From: Papaver somniferum
Taxonomy: Eukaryota > Streptophyta > Magnoliopsida > Ranunculales > Papaveraceae
Assembly (NCBI RefSeq): GCF_003573695.1
Contig: NC_039362.1
Coordinates: 8,284,088-8,348,087 of the forward strand
Reading direction: 5' to 3'
Length of the DNA: 64,000 nucleotides
Shown: piece after piece, positions 34,291 through 46,025 of the stretch
Numbering within the stretch: the first letter of the stretch is position 1
How the letters are laid out: every line of letters begins with the position of its first letter
Translations under genes and position numbers: made by a program
Notes under the pieces: generated by a model
Databases searched by the model: none
What the model saw: only the letters and a program-made list of their open reading frames with translations
What the model was told of the DNA's origin: nothing

Positions 34291-36670
34291 TAGGATCTTC
34301 TCGGTAAACCTCGCATGTATTACTATATCAAGCATGTTTTTCAATGATAGTGATCAAAACTATAAGTCCTGATTTCTAGTATATTTAGCTAAGTCTCGGA
34401 CTGGGATAGTAAGTGTAGTTGATCTCAAAGACTTCATGGTGATTCATTAGACAAGTAGAAGATCTACTCAAGAAACCGGTGGAACTTCTTGACAAAAAGG
34501 TATGTGAAGACTTGAACTTATCTGTCACTCAAAAGTCTATCTATTCGATCTCCTCTTCTTGAGACAAAAGTCGTATGCTAAATATATAGACTAGATCATA
34601 CACATTTGATATTTTGAGACGAGTATATCTCGCATATCTATATCTCGAAATATGTGTTGGTAGTCGTTTCGCTTCGATCATGTTTATCTTCACCTAGTGA
34701 CGAAAGTCATGATACGTTTCAATCGTCTTGGAAATTGCTCTGACGAGAAAGGTTTGTGAATAACAACTGAATAACGTCCTTTGAGAATGTTTCAATGATT
34801 GGAATGAGAGTTTATATTATGTAACCATGTATTCCTTGAACCGAAGTTTTTCAAACTTTTTTGATCAAGAGTAATCGGGAGGATTGTGGAATTGGCTTGC
34901 CAAGTCCGCGAACCCAGTCCGTAGACCTAGTCCGCAAACTGAAGGAAGTGAATTTCTACTGGGATTTATGAAACTCGTTTGTGTGCTTAGTCCGCGAACT
35001 CATTCCGCGAACTGGCGGAATTTCTCTTGCCGAGAATTTCTGTTGAGTTTGGAAAACTCAACCGATTAAACTTAAGTCCGCGAACTTGTTTTTCAGCTAA
35101 AGTGGTTATGATGTAAAGATGTGCTTTGAACATGAAACATAAATTACTAAGGAATGCTTTATGAAAAACGTGGCTATAATGTTCATGAGCCGATTCAGTC
35201 GAATCAAATCATCTTTGTTTCAATTGTGTCTTGTGTAGTTAGATAAGATCTCATCATAGCAATTGAACAACTCTTTAACTAGTTCATATTGAGTCAATTG
35301 AACTAGTTATGGTGAAGAAGAATATGGTTGGTATGAAATTCTCATATGGTTAACCTTTTGGTTTACTGTTTTGAACCAACATACACGTACACGTTTGGCA
35401 AGGTTTTCAAGAACCCAATAAAACGTATACCCAAGTGTGTGTGTCAAGCTAAGATTTCGATCTAACGGTTTAGGTATATTAGCTTGAATCTCAATCAGGT
35501 TTCATCTAATGGTGGATAACATTTTCTTTGTGAGCAAGGCGAAACCCTGATTTGAAAGACTATATATAGGAGACATCTAGCAATGGGAAAAACTAATCCC
35601 CACACGTATGTGTGCTACTAGTGCGCTCGCTCGATCTCCATTAACCTTTGAGTTTCCTCTTCTAAACTCATGTTAACTACTTAAAGACTTCATTGGGATT
35701 GTGAAGCCAGACCGATACTACTTTTATCGTAGTTGTGTGATCTGATTTTGCATCTTCTATCGTACGAGTAAAATCATATTGATTGGCTTGAGATCATGAG
35801 AGTTCTCCGATAGGCAAGATATAAAAGTAGTCACAAACACCTTCGTCTCATCGTTTGTGATTCCACGACATCTTGTTTCCCTACCATATGATTAAGATTT
35901 TTGTGAGGTGTTTGATTAATCTAGGATGTTCTTCGAGAATATAAGACCGGATTATCAATTGGTTTTTGTTCACCTTGATTATATATCAAAAGACGAAATA
36001 ATAAGTTAGGGTTTTCTGTATGAGACAGATTTATCCTTTGATAGACTTTTTTGTGTGATAAGGATTTGTTTATGGTTCAAGCCTGCGATTTTGTATCGTA
36101 GTAACTCTTAGTTGTGGGTGAGATCAACTAAGGGATTCAAGTACGTAGCATCCTGCTGGGATCAGAGGCGTATGAGTACATTTGTACTATAGTCCAGTCC
36201 GAAGTTAGCTTGGAGTAGGCTAGTGTCTGTAGCGGCTTAATACAGTGTGTATTCAATCTGAACTAGGTCCCGGGGTTTTTCTGCATTTGTGGCTTCCTCG
36301 TTAACAAAACTTCTGGTGTCTGTGTTATTTCTTTTCCGCATTATATTTGTTGTATAATAGAAATAATACAGGTTGTGCGTTGAAGTTTAATCAATTGGAG
36401 ATCCAACCTAGTTGTTGTTGATTTCATTGATTAACACTTGGATATTGGTCTTTGGTACCGTCCAAGTTATTCCTTGTGTTTGAATAAAAGACTCTCTATT
36501 GTTTTAGCTTGAGTAAATCGAAACAATTGAGAGATATTAACTCCTTGAGATACTTTTCTCTAGATTGAGTCTGACTATCTAGTTGATTCTCTAGCAAAGT
36601 ATTTCGGAGTTAGTCCATATAGATTGCTAAGAGAAATATTGGGTGTTGTTGTTAGACCCCCGCTTTTTCA
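34291..36670 (+). mobile_element. 5' LTR, sub-type A variant (copy 5), first bases missing
   Basis: Lacks the opening TGTTAGAG; the filler 'CTAGGATCTTC', itself a copy of F-box sequence, runs into 'TCGGTAAACCTCGCATG'. TATA box TATATATAGG near 35564; short-repeat zone 34905-35090; U5 block near 36265; ends CGCTTTTTCA with PBS at 36673-36684. Confidence 0.85.
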
Positions 36671-36672
36671 AT

Positions 36673-36684
36673 TGGTATCAGAGC
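36673..36684 (+). other. Primer binding site
   Basis: TGGTATCAGAGC, two bases after the LTR end. Confidence 0.9.
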
Positions 36685-36736
36685 AGGAAAACGCGTTTAA
36701 GACCTTACTAGTCTGTGTTTGTAGCGATCTGACTAT

Positions 36737-38105
36737 ATGGACCAAAAAGTCTTTAAATACGTAACACCAGTTAGGAGTCACTCTGGTATGTTTCAAAGTC
36801 CTGAAACCTCCACGAAATCCTCTGTCTCTTGTCTTGAGTCTGAATCTGCATTCGATTGGGAAAAATCTCTTGATGAACAATTGGATGAGCTCTCCGATGA
36901 TAGTGATTCAGAAGAAGGAAAAAGTATTGATGAGAAAGTTGCTCAGTATATCAAGTTGTTTAATCGTTGAAGTTAACGGCTTGCTTGAGAAAATACATGG
37001 CTCCTCTTTTTCAAGAAAACAGAAAGTTGAGAAAACTCTTTAAAGGATATGATTGTGGGTACAGACTCTTAAAATCTATCGTTAAATATCGTGAAGAAGA
37101 TTTACACAGAAAAAAGTCTGAATGTGATAATCTTCTCCGAAATATCTGTTTGTTGAAAGAAAAACTTGCAGATGCTGAGGCAAGGTGTGACTCTCAACAA
37201 AAATGTTTTAATGACAAAGAACTCAGTCTCCGTGCCAGAGAAAAATCCTTGTAAACTGATCTTGCAGCCGCTCGTGATAAAGTAAATTCCCTGGAAGAGA
37301 ATCTGAGAAGGTTCAATTCTAGCTATACAAAATTGTCTTCTATGATTGGAGCATGTAAAGAACATCATGATACACGTGGTCTGGGCTATAAAGGAATAGA
37401 TGCTCCAAAAACTAGTAACATCAATTTTGTTAAAGCTTTTGAAAATTCCTCATGTGAGAATCCACTTGCAGCAAGTAATGTATCTAAAGGCAAAGACTTT
37501 TCTCCTTCAAAATCCGCTTTCAGAAGAACATGAAAAACCTTTAATTGCTATTACTGCGGAAACAAAGGACATCCTGAGCGGAAATGCCGTCTACGTTTAT
37601 GGAATGAAAAACTTCATAACATTCTTACTTGGATGGCTAAAGAAGTTGTTAAACCGGTATCACACATTTTGGGAACAAGAGGCATCTCCTATCCTCGAGG
37701 GTTATACAATGATAAGTCTTGTGATAACTAGGCATTCAAAACGAAAAGTGTCTACAACAGCAGAAGGAAAAGTGAAAAAAGTGTGACTGATCCTGTAAAG
37801 AGAAAAAAGCACAGGAGAAAGAAAAAGAAATTATGTTCCTCTGTTCTCGACAAAGAAGCATGTAAATCTATGACGTCTAAAACAGACTTCCTACATGTCA
37901 ACAATCGAGTGTCTGATTTGAAGACCAGCATAAACAGACTCAGACGGAACATCAAGAAAACATGGAATGAAGTTAATCCAGGTATTCCTAAATATTCTCT
38001 TAATATTGCTTCTTCAACAAACCCGATAGTTTGTTAAATACCGTTGAGAAGGAAAAAGAAGAAGTAAATACTGATGAGCAAGATGCTCATCTTATTACAC
38101 CCTGA
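36737..38105 (+). pseudogene. ORF1, gag-like protein without pol (copy 3)
   Basis: Closest to the copy at 25492: same GAA to TAA stop (37252-37254) and same TAG after CDN. Extra damage: a short deletion after 'LFNR' near 36970, GGA to TGA before the knuckle near 37530, and a one-base loss near 38020. The CCHC knuckle CYYCGNKGHPERKC is still readable near 37555. Acidic DELSDDSDSEEG, coiled coil and basic tail are as in the other copies. Confidence 0.77.
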
Positions 38106-38258
38106 CAAGATCATTTGCATCTCTTTTTAATATAATAAAAAGGGATGCTCATGACTCTCAGGATTTTTTATCTTGAGATTGATGTCAGTATCATATTGTT
38201 TTTTTTTTTTTAGTTTCCTTGTTTTGGTTGCTCCTCAACATCTATTTTATTTTATTTT

Positions 38259-38367
38259 ATTGGGCTTCCTTGGTCTATCTTAGGCCCTGACCCTAGTACA
38301 CGCACCAACCCTCATGAACATCTTGTTCCCTAGGGTTTGATGGAATTCCTTATTTATCTATATAAGG
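38259..38367 (+). promoter_or_regulatory. Putative internal promoter of ORF2 (copy 3)
   Basis: TGGGCT near 38261, telo-box TAGGGTTT at 38331 and TATA box TCTATATAAGG at 38357; ATG 45 bp downstream, the same spacing as copy 2. Confidence 0.5.
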
Positions 38368-38411
38368 TGTTCAGATGTGAAAAACATTTTCTTAAGTCTT
38401 TTCAGTGCACA

Positions 38412-38672
38412 ATGGAAGGAAGCAACAATATCAATGATGTTGAGTTAGGTTCTATTGATATCTCGTGTTTTCATGCTCTTGATCATGTAAACGATGACAA
38501 ACTACCAGTTCAGATTTCTTCACAATTGGTGGGAAATCTTCTTAAAGATTTTGTGGTTGTACGAGAACAACTCGATATTGCAACCAGGAACCTTGATTTT
38601 ATGAAGGGCAAGCTTAATAAGGTGAATGAGGAGCTCGTTCACGTTCAATCTCTGGTTGCAGACAGGATTTAG
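38412..38672 (+). CDS. ORF2, 86-residue protein of unknown function (copy 3)
   Basis: Starts MEGSNNINDVELGS; a longer start at 38337 is possible, but the 86-codon form matches all copies. It differs from copy 2 at only a few residues (for example Met for Leu before KGK) and stays open. The N-terminal SCFHALDHVNDDKL patch and helical C-terminal two-thirds are conserved. Function unknown. Confidence 0.55.
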   Translation: MEGSNNINDVELGSIDISCFHALDHVNDDKLPVQISSQLVGNLLKDFVVVREQLDIATRNLDFMKGKLNKVNEELVHVQSLVADRI

Positions 38673-38700
38673 ACGTCTTCAGATCTTGGTTCTTTTAATG

Positions 38701-40050
38701 CCTAGGATGTCTTCTTGTTGGATTAGTTGGAAGAATAACTAGTGCTTTGGATAGCGATGATTGTGATTACACATAGCTATTATTTTCATCTTGTGTTTTT
38801 TAGATTTTTGGTTTTTATTTTCTAAAAAATATTTTGAAAAGATGATGGATTGCAATATTTAATTATTGGTTTGATATGTTGCAATATTGTTGTGGGAAAT
38901 GTATTGTTTGCGTCCGTGAACTTGAAGGTCCCATATGATTGTCCAAAGTAAAGTCGTTCATGAATCGTTTCTCTTATTGATGAAAGAACAGATGGACTTT
39001 TGACATATACAAAAGTTATGCCTATGCAATCATGTATTTGATTGAAAATAGGATTGAACTTTTGTTTGAAAAGGATAAAGTCTATTATGTTATTATGAAT
39101 TTAATGATGGAAAATAGAATAGATCCTTGTATGTTATCCACGGTATTGATCTTATTGATCCATCTTATGTATTACCGTGAAGGTTACGTAATATGTCTTG
39201 TGTTGAGCACGATACGACTAAGTTGATTATTTTTTATTAGCTTGGTTGGTTGTTCCATAAGATATGTTATGTTGAGCATATAGAACTAAATTAATCATCT
39301 TGTGTGGTTATTTAGTTTGTATCCAATAAGTTTTTCTTCTTATCTTTCGTGTCGAATTTAATTAATCACGAAAGTAATCAATTTAATTGTCATTTGTTTT
39401 GCTCGACATAAGAAAACTTACGGAGCAATAACTAAACAACCACACAAGATGATTAATTTAGTTCCATATGCTCAACATAACATACTTTATGGAACAACCA
39501 ACCAAGTTAATTAAAAATTAATCAACTTAGTCGTATCGTGCTCAACATAAGACATATTACGGAGCCTTCACGGTAATACATAACGAAATGGATCAATGAA
39601 GATCAATACCGTGGATAACATACAAAGATCTATTCTATTTTCCATCACTATATGCATAACGACATAATATACTTTATCCTTGTTCACAAAAGATTTTAAC
39701 CTATCTTCCATCAAAGAATTGACAATATAGGTTTAACTTTTGTATTTTCCAAAAGTCTATTCATCCTTAAATCAATACAAGAATACCGATCATGAACGAC
39801 TTTACTTTTGACGATATATGGGACAACAAAGTTCACGGACGTAAACAACAAAATCCCATAACAAGTTGCAATACACCAAACCAAGGATTAAATATTGCAA
39901 ACAATCATCTTTTTCAAATATTTTTTAGAAAATAAAAACCAATAAATCTAAAAAACAAAAGATGAAAATAATAGCTATGTGTAATCACAATCATCGCTAT
40001 CCAAAGGCACTAGTTATTCTTCCAACTAAACCAAAAAGAAGACATCATAG
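38701..40050. repeat. Large imperfect inverted repeat (arms about 650 bp)
   Basis: Left arm 38701-39345 and right arm about 39400-40050 are reverse complements at roughly nine bases in ten by eye. Both arms are the 3' internal region of the copia-like family ('GATGTCTTCTT', 'CACGGTATTGATC', 'ATGTTGAGCA'). The spacer is about 55 bp around an ATTAATTAAAT-rich centre. The arms differ enough to be two different subfamily copies meeting head to head, not one recent palindrome. Neither side reaches a polypurine tract or LTR. Confidence 0.8.
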
Positions 40051-40070
40051 GAAACAATATCTTTGAGAAA

Positions 40071-40370
40071 TTATTTATCATTCCCGAACTCCTTGTCATC
40101 AACTGCCATTGGTACATAAGGCTCGTGGAGAAAAGAGTTGATATCAACAAACCGTCTTGGTTGGTTATGTCGAACCAGGGCTTTTTGAATTTCCAAAGAC
40201 CTTAAAACACAAGACTTTATTTCATGAATCTCTTTTCTTACTTCCTTCAACTCATCAAGAACATCAAAGAACTTCTGAGAGTTAGACGGGACAGCCCTTA
40301 GCTTTCTTGTATTCCTCCTTTTTCTTTTTAGGGATGGAGTTACTGGAGATTTTTGTTTTTCCTTGATTGA
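40071..40370 (-). pseudogene. C-terminal reading frame of an unknown protein in the ORF2 position of an inverted element
   Basis: An open frame of about 99 codons with no start, ending in TAA at 40071. It is cut upstream (right) by the F-box fragment. Visible parts: a basic stretch SLKRKRRNTRKLRAV, which could be a nuclear signal; a heptad-like helix FFDVLDELKEVRKEIHEIKS; and an acidic tail. It is not similar to the 86-residue ORF2, yet it stops just before the same conserved 3' region (right arm of the inverted repeat). Amino acid use is coding-like and unbroken. Family unknown. Confidence 0.5.
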
Positions 40371-41506
40371 TGGCTTGGTATCAACTTCGTGTTTTTTCCT
40401 CAGCTGAACTATTACTGTCTCAAGGAGGAGTAAATACTGTTGAAAGGGAAATATCTATACTAGGATCTTCCCTGGTACACTTTTTTGGAGCTGTCAATGG
40501 GTTGATTTCTGTAATAGAACCTAGCACATGTTCTGTTCGTGTGTTTAATCCGAGCACGGGACAGTCAACACCTTGGATAAAATCCATGATTAAACAACAA
40601 AGTGAAAATCTACTGGAAGAAATACAACTTATAGATGAATATTGTGATTATGAAACTCACAAGGTTAGTTATGGTCGTGGACCGTGGCATTACTTTGGGT
40701 ATGATCCTGCCACTAAAGATTACAAAGTGGTTATTGTGTGGTTCAAGCAAATATCCAACTGGCGTGGATGTGTACCTTCTGAAACTGTATGTGAGGTCAT
40801 GACCGTTGACGGTAGACATAGCAACAACAATATATTATGGAGCAGGCTGAATTTATTCCCGCCAACAATTTCATCGTTGGAATTCTCTTCATCATCTCTT
40901 TACGCAAATGGTTACATTTATTGGCTGACTCGCCCAACTTCTACTACGGAACCTTTGATTGTCGAATTTAATGTCAGGAGCGAAAAATTTAGAGTAATTT
41001 CAGTTCCCAATTACATCATTGAAGAAACTCGTTATCCTTATGCTAGTAAGTTGATACAAATCGGTGGTCGTTTAGCTGTGTTAGCTTTGAAGATAAGGCG
41101 GGATGCTGAGTGTTCTTATCCTTCAATAAATAACAACACATCAATGAACATGTGTGTGTAATATAATGACGATGATGTTCAACACAAGAAACTGACAGGT
41201 ATTAGTAATGCAACAACGTCTACAAGCAGCGCAAACACTATTAGTGATTTCTATTGGATAGAAGAGACCTTCATGGTACCGCCTTTTAAATGGAAACCGA
41301 AAATATGTAATTCCATTTTAGTTGTTCCGGATACAGATTTGTTCATCATAAAGTCCGAGGAAGGGGATGATCCGTCATTCTATTTTTACGACTGGAGGAA
41401 GAAGAGTTTTAGCAAGGATCAAAAGTCTCCCTATCGTGAACCTCTTCCATTTGGGGCTTTTATTTACAAAGAAAGCCTCCTGCCTGTGCCCACTATAGAA
41501 GTTTAG
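40370..41506 (+). pseudogene. F-box-associated protein pseudogene (copy 3), N-terminus missing
   Basis: The most complete C-terminal half of the F-box family here. It starts at 'WYQLRVFSSAELL', so the F-box itself is absent. The F-box-associated domain runs VFGAVNGLI-like, VFNPSTGQSTPW, HYFGYDPATKDYKV, LYANGYIYWLTRP, VEFNVRSEKFRVISVP, GRLAVLAL. One in-frame TAA at 41159 (after NMCV) is the only break; the same frame continues KKLTGISN, FKWKPKICNSI and FYFYDWRKKSF to TAG at 41506. The site where copy 1 is cut (22838) is intact here, so this copy predates or escaped that event. Confidence 0.83.
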
Positions 41507-43330
41507 ACCAATAGGAATCTTGGGTTTGGACTTCTTTTTTGTTGTTTTTGTTGCATCCGAAATTGTGTTGGTACTCTTTGTTCTTTTTTCTTTTGTTATT
41601 AGTGAAGAGAGGCAAATTTGAAGATGGATGTTTGATTTGATTTGGTTTGATTTGTTTATTATGGTAATCTCTTCTCTTTTTGATTTATCTTTATTTGTTT
41701 TTGTGGTAAATCCTAAATTTTCTTATTTGTTTCCTTCTTATCATATACTAATTGTTATCATCATCCTGTATATTTTAATGCATGTTATTTATTTACTGAT
41801 CAATATCTTTTATTTGGCCGGTCGATTGGAAAAATAAAAATCTTTTATGTGTTTCCTAGATCTGATCTCTATTTGCTACTATGTGAGTTTTCTTATGTGC
41901 CTGGTCGGTGATGTCAGACTTCTTCAAATGGTAGTCTTATTCAGTTCTGGACCTTTGGTAATTGGTCTCTATTACCCTATTTATTTCTTCCATGTTTGAT
42001 TGTTCTTAGCATCAAAAATGAATAACTTAAGAGAATTACAACTTTATAGGGCAATTAAATATATTAAATACAATTGTATAATATATTTTTTTAGAGTTAA
42101 TTTTTTTAAATTCGAGATGAAAACAAAAAGAAAAGAAAGATTACAAAAAATTGGTTGGAAGCCTAGCAACAAGCTGTGTCCCAACCCCTTTCTGAATAAC
42201 AACATTTTAAATTTCTGAACTGAATGTATTCGTATATTACGGTTGCATGTGCTTTGCATTTTTTCTGAATAGTGGCAAAGTTAACATTCTGTTTAATGAA
42301 GATTTGAAAATATTATCGATGTTTAATGTTTGAGCATTGGTTTCTTTTTCTAGGTTTATCAGGTTCGTGTAGGCGAGTTGGATGCAGGGAAATATTGGAT
42401 TAGGTACAGTTTTTTAGTCGTTCCTTTGCCTTTTTTATGTACTCTGGGCTGCCTTCTTATGGGCATTCGAGTAACAAGACCATTTTGAGATAGTCTATGT
42501 ACTAAATTTTAGTTGATGTTGTATTTATATCGTTCAGATTATCATCAACTTACATTTACAAGTGATATAAAATTATGTTGCATTCTTACATTCTATCTCT
42601 TTTACCGCAGGTAAATAGCAACTTTCTTTTAGATGGAAACGGGTTCAGAAGAAGAAGGAATACGATTCTCTATACAGTACGTAGAGGAAGGAACGACCGC
42701 ACGACTGTTAACCGTATAGGGTTAATATTTCTACGTCTAATCTACACTACTTTTGGAAGCACAGTGGTATTGGATGTACAGATCTAATACAATTGGACTC
42801 GTGCAGCAAGCTTTGATAAGAATTTTAAAGACAACTTCACAGATTAGATATCAATAATTTGGTTTAGCCTCGGCCAGAATAAGCTGCATTTCTTATCCTT
42901 CCACTGTCGTGGAAGAGTTTTTATTTCTTGTGAAGCACTATCCAGTCTGAAGGAAGGGTTTGTATAATCGTTTTATTTTGAGGCTTTGTCTTCTAGAGGA
43001 AATTTGGCCCAATCCCTCTATTTGCGTGAAAGTTCCTTTCCACTTCTTTTTTTATGTGTTTTCTTGCGTGATACATCAAATGACAAAGTGGTCTTTGTTG
43101 TATCTTTTTTTCGGTTTAAGAATAAAATGACCATCTTACTGTTGAGCCTTGTTCCAGTTAACTCTTGAGAGAATTCTCTTTGTTGCCTACCTTAAAAATA
43201 CTCGAATCTTTTCCTAATGACAGTTGATGTGTTTCTTTCAACAATTACCTTGTGCTCACTTTCGAGCTGTTGTCTGTCATTAAAATATTATTTTTTTAAA
43301 ATAAAAAATATTTATAATAGGATCCATTGG
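41507..43330 (+). other. Downstream flank of F-box copy 3
   Basis: T-rich sequence after the F-box stop looks like a 3' UTR. A short stretch at 42353-42403 reads VYQVRVGELDAGKYWIR between an upstream TCTAG and a downstream GTACAG, as an exon would, but I cannot connect it to a gene. No retroelement is recognised, so this may be the largest host-derived piece in the window. Confidence 0.4.
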
Positions 43331-43406
43331 CTTCTTGGTTTTGAGCTTGGCTCATAACCACGGACGATTGTGCACCCTACCTTTACCGAACGTAAACGTT
43401 GAATCC

Positions 43407-43424
43407 TAGGGTTTCTCTATAAAG
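43407..43424 (+). promoter_or_regulatory. Telo-box and TATA box before the ORF2 relative
   Basis: TAGGGTTT (43407) followed at once by TATAAAG (43418), 91 bp before the ATG. The telo-box/TATA pair is kept here although the surrounding sequence has diverged from the other ORF2 promoters. Confidence 0.45.
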
Positions 43425-43514
43425 CACTCTTATATGTATCATGTTTTCCTCTTGTCCTGATACAATCACGTTCCGTAACTTCAAGAGTTCTCTTGAATTT
43501 TTGTGGTGTGCACA

Positions 43515-43793
43515 ATGGATGGATGCAAAAAGGAAGACAAAGTTGAAAAGGTAAAGGTTATTGAGTTTCACGAGAACCCTGTTTTCTTAACTTGCTATCA
43601 TGTCGTTGATCATGAAAACAAAATTCCAGTTCAGATGTAATCTCAATTGGTGGGAAATCTTCTTCGAGATTTTGGGGTCGTACGTGAACAACTTGAAATT
43701 GCAACAAATAATCTTGAATTTCTGAAAAACGAACTGAAGAAAGCAACTAATGAACTTTTTTGTGTTCGATCTCTGGTTGATGGTTTTGTCTGA
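43515..43793 (+). pseudogene. ORF2-like protein, diverged, one nonsense codon
   Basis: A 92-codon relative of ORF2 starting MDGCKKEDKVEK. The second half aligns well (SQLVGNLLRDFGVVREQLEI ... NLEFLKNELKKATNEL) while the first half is diverged. An in-frame TAA at 43638, where the other copies have the 'ISSQL' segment, breaks it. No ORF1 lies upstream; F-box flank does. The 3' region after it stops at 44003, where the Tat-type element begins. Confidence 0.65.
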
Positions 43794-44723
43794 AGACCTT
43801 CGGTTGCGTTCTTCTCAGGAGTTATATTTCTTATTGTCTAGGAAACTTCTTATGAGAATTTCTTATGTTTTAAGAAGGATAACTAGGGTTTGGATAGAAA
43901 GTATTGTGAGTACACATAGCTATTGCCAACGATTTTCATCTTGCAATTTTTTTAGATTTATTTATTTAAATTCTAAAGTTTATTTGGAAGATGATTTTGC
44001 AGTAATAAGCCTCATGACATTTGCGTCTTAAGACACTTATCAGCTCCCTAATGGAGGGTGCCTCCCTTATCTTCCCCCTGGTTGCCCCTTCAAGGATGCG
44101 TACTTCTACCATAAAGGTTAGCTCCTCCCATCCAGTATTAACAACCAGTTGTTTTCGCAGCCTCTTATCCCTTTTACCTATATGGCTTATGGTTACGAGA
44201 CTGCACCCTAAGTGGGGTTTTCTTCAGGCCGAGTGAAGTATAAGCCAATACTTTTCAAGAATGGCAAGGACGCTTCAAACGCCCTCGGCACTCTTGACTC
44301 AAACGTGTACCTCGGCGCCTTGATCAGATCTGCACTCCTTGGGAGAGTCCTTATTACCTTAGTCGCCCAACCTAAGTCATATGCTTAAGTTGAGAATCCA
44401 AGGTGCCTCTTCCGGATGGGTTTTATTGACCCCAAATCTCCATGACTCAGGTTCCGGTGGCGGTATAGCCTTTCCCTAAGTCATGTAATAAGTACCCCCT
44501 AATATGACGTACTTTAGGTCTTACATTTGCCTCTTGCGAAATTTTATTCGCGAACTAGGGTGTACGCCATAAAGGTTTGCCCCTTTCTTTTATGTCATTG
44601 TTCTCTGCGAAAATTTCGCACATCATGATCTTTTTTGTCATGAATAATCCTGCAATTATTCTTTTAGAATTCATAACTTCTCAAAGCTTCTTACGAATAA
44701 TATCTTTTCAAGTACAATCTGTT

Positions 44724-46025
44724 TCATGGTCTATCTAATCTATGACCAACATCTCTTCCTTCTGGGTCCATTAATCTATAAGCTCCTGTTCCAACTATCT
44801 CCTTTATGATGTAAGGTCCATCCCATTTTTTCGCTAATTTTCCACCATTTTCTCGCTTATATATTGGTGTTTCTCGCAGAACTAAATCTCCTGGTTGTAA
44901 TTCATGTATCTTGACACGTTTATTATATTCTCGAGCCAATCTTCGCTGATAATTCTCCATATGTTGTAAAGCTTTTTCTCATTTTTCTTCTAATTCATCA
45001 AGTTTGTTTAGAATTAAACCCACACTAAGATTTTTCTCCCAAGCTTCTCTTTTTGTTTTCGGAATAACAACTTTTGTTGGTAACACCGCTTCAACTCTAT
45101 ATGTTAAACAAAAAGGTGACATTCCAGTAGCTTCTCTTCTAGTTGTATTATAAGCCCATACTGCATTATGTACTTATTCACACCATGATATGTGATGTCC
45201 TTCTAATTTATTCTTTAATATGTCTGCAATTGTTTTATTTGTTGCTTCTACTTGCCCATTAGCTTGTGGATATAAAGGAGTGGACTTTCCACATTTTATC
45301 TTGAATGCATTGAGTAACATTTCTATGTTCTGCCCCTCAAACTGTTTCCCATTATCATATACCAACTGTGCAGGAATTCCAAATCTGCAAATAATATTTT
45401 CGAATATGAATGTAAAGATATCTTTGTCGCGAATATGTTGTACTGCCTTCACTTATGTCCATTTTGTGAAATAATCTGTTGCGACTATTAAGTATCTTCT
45501 TTGTCCAGTTCCTGGTAAAAATAGACCCACAATATCTAAGCCCCATTTTCCAAAGGGCCACACACTGGTTGAAGATGACAATGGTGCTCCTGGTGCATGT
45601 ATCTTCTTTCCATCCCGCTGAAAATCTTCGCAACATCTTGATATTTGTTTTGCATCTTCATGCATGTATGGCCAGTAATAACCTTGCATTTTTTCTCTAT
45701 GTGCCAAATATCTTCCTCCACTATGATTGCCAGCGTCTCCACTATGTAATATTTTCAACACCTTTTCTCCTTCCTCTCGTGTCAAACATCTGAGTGATGG
45801 TCCACTAAAAGATTTTCCGTATAACAACCCATTTCTTAATTCATAATTCGTTGCTCGGCTTTTTAACTTGTGTGTTTCCAATCTATTTCTTGGTGCTTCT
45901 CCTTTCGCCAAATATGCGTGAAGCTCCATTCTCCAGTCTGCGACATTATTTATTTGCTGGTGTTGGCATGTCACGAACTGCTTGCACTTTTTCCGGATCA
46001 ACCTGTATTCCTTCATTTGATACAA
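44724..46025 (-). pseudogene. Integrase of the Tat-type element
   Basis: Inserts element DNA into the genome. In reading order: a segment DWRMELHAYLAKGEAP that precedes integrase in this branch; an HHCC zinc-finger region (HSGDAGNHSGGRYLAHR ... CCEDFQR); core residues Asp in KWGLDIVG, Asp in VYDNGKQF and Glu in NGQVEATNKTI; and a C-terminal LQPGDLVLRET ... KKWDGPYIIKE domain. All three catalytic acids are present. Three in-frame stops lie at about 45453, 45171 and 44979, but the frame is otherwise continuous, so decay is modest. The first ~30 codons of the frame are out-of-frame RT sequence left by the deletion at about 45948. Confidence 0.85.

Noticed and set aside
38701..40050. Terminal inverted repeats of a DNA transposon
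   Set aside because: The arms are known internal sequence of the copia-like family, face each other with almost no interior, and lack flanking target duplications.
42575..43168. Short plus-strand frames downstream of F-box copy 3
   Set aside because: No domain, no conserved partner in the window, no clear splice structure linking them.
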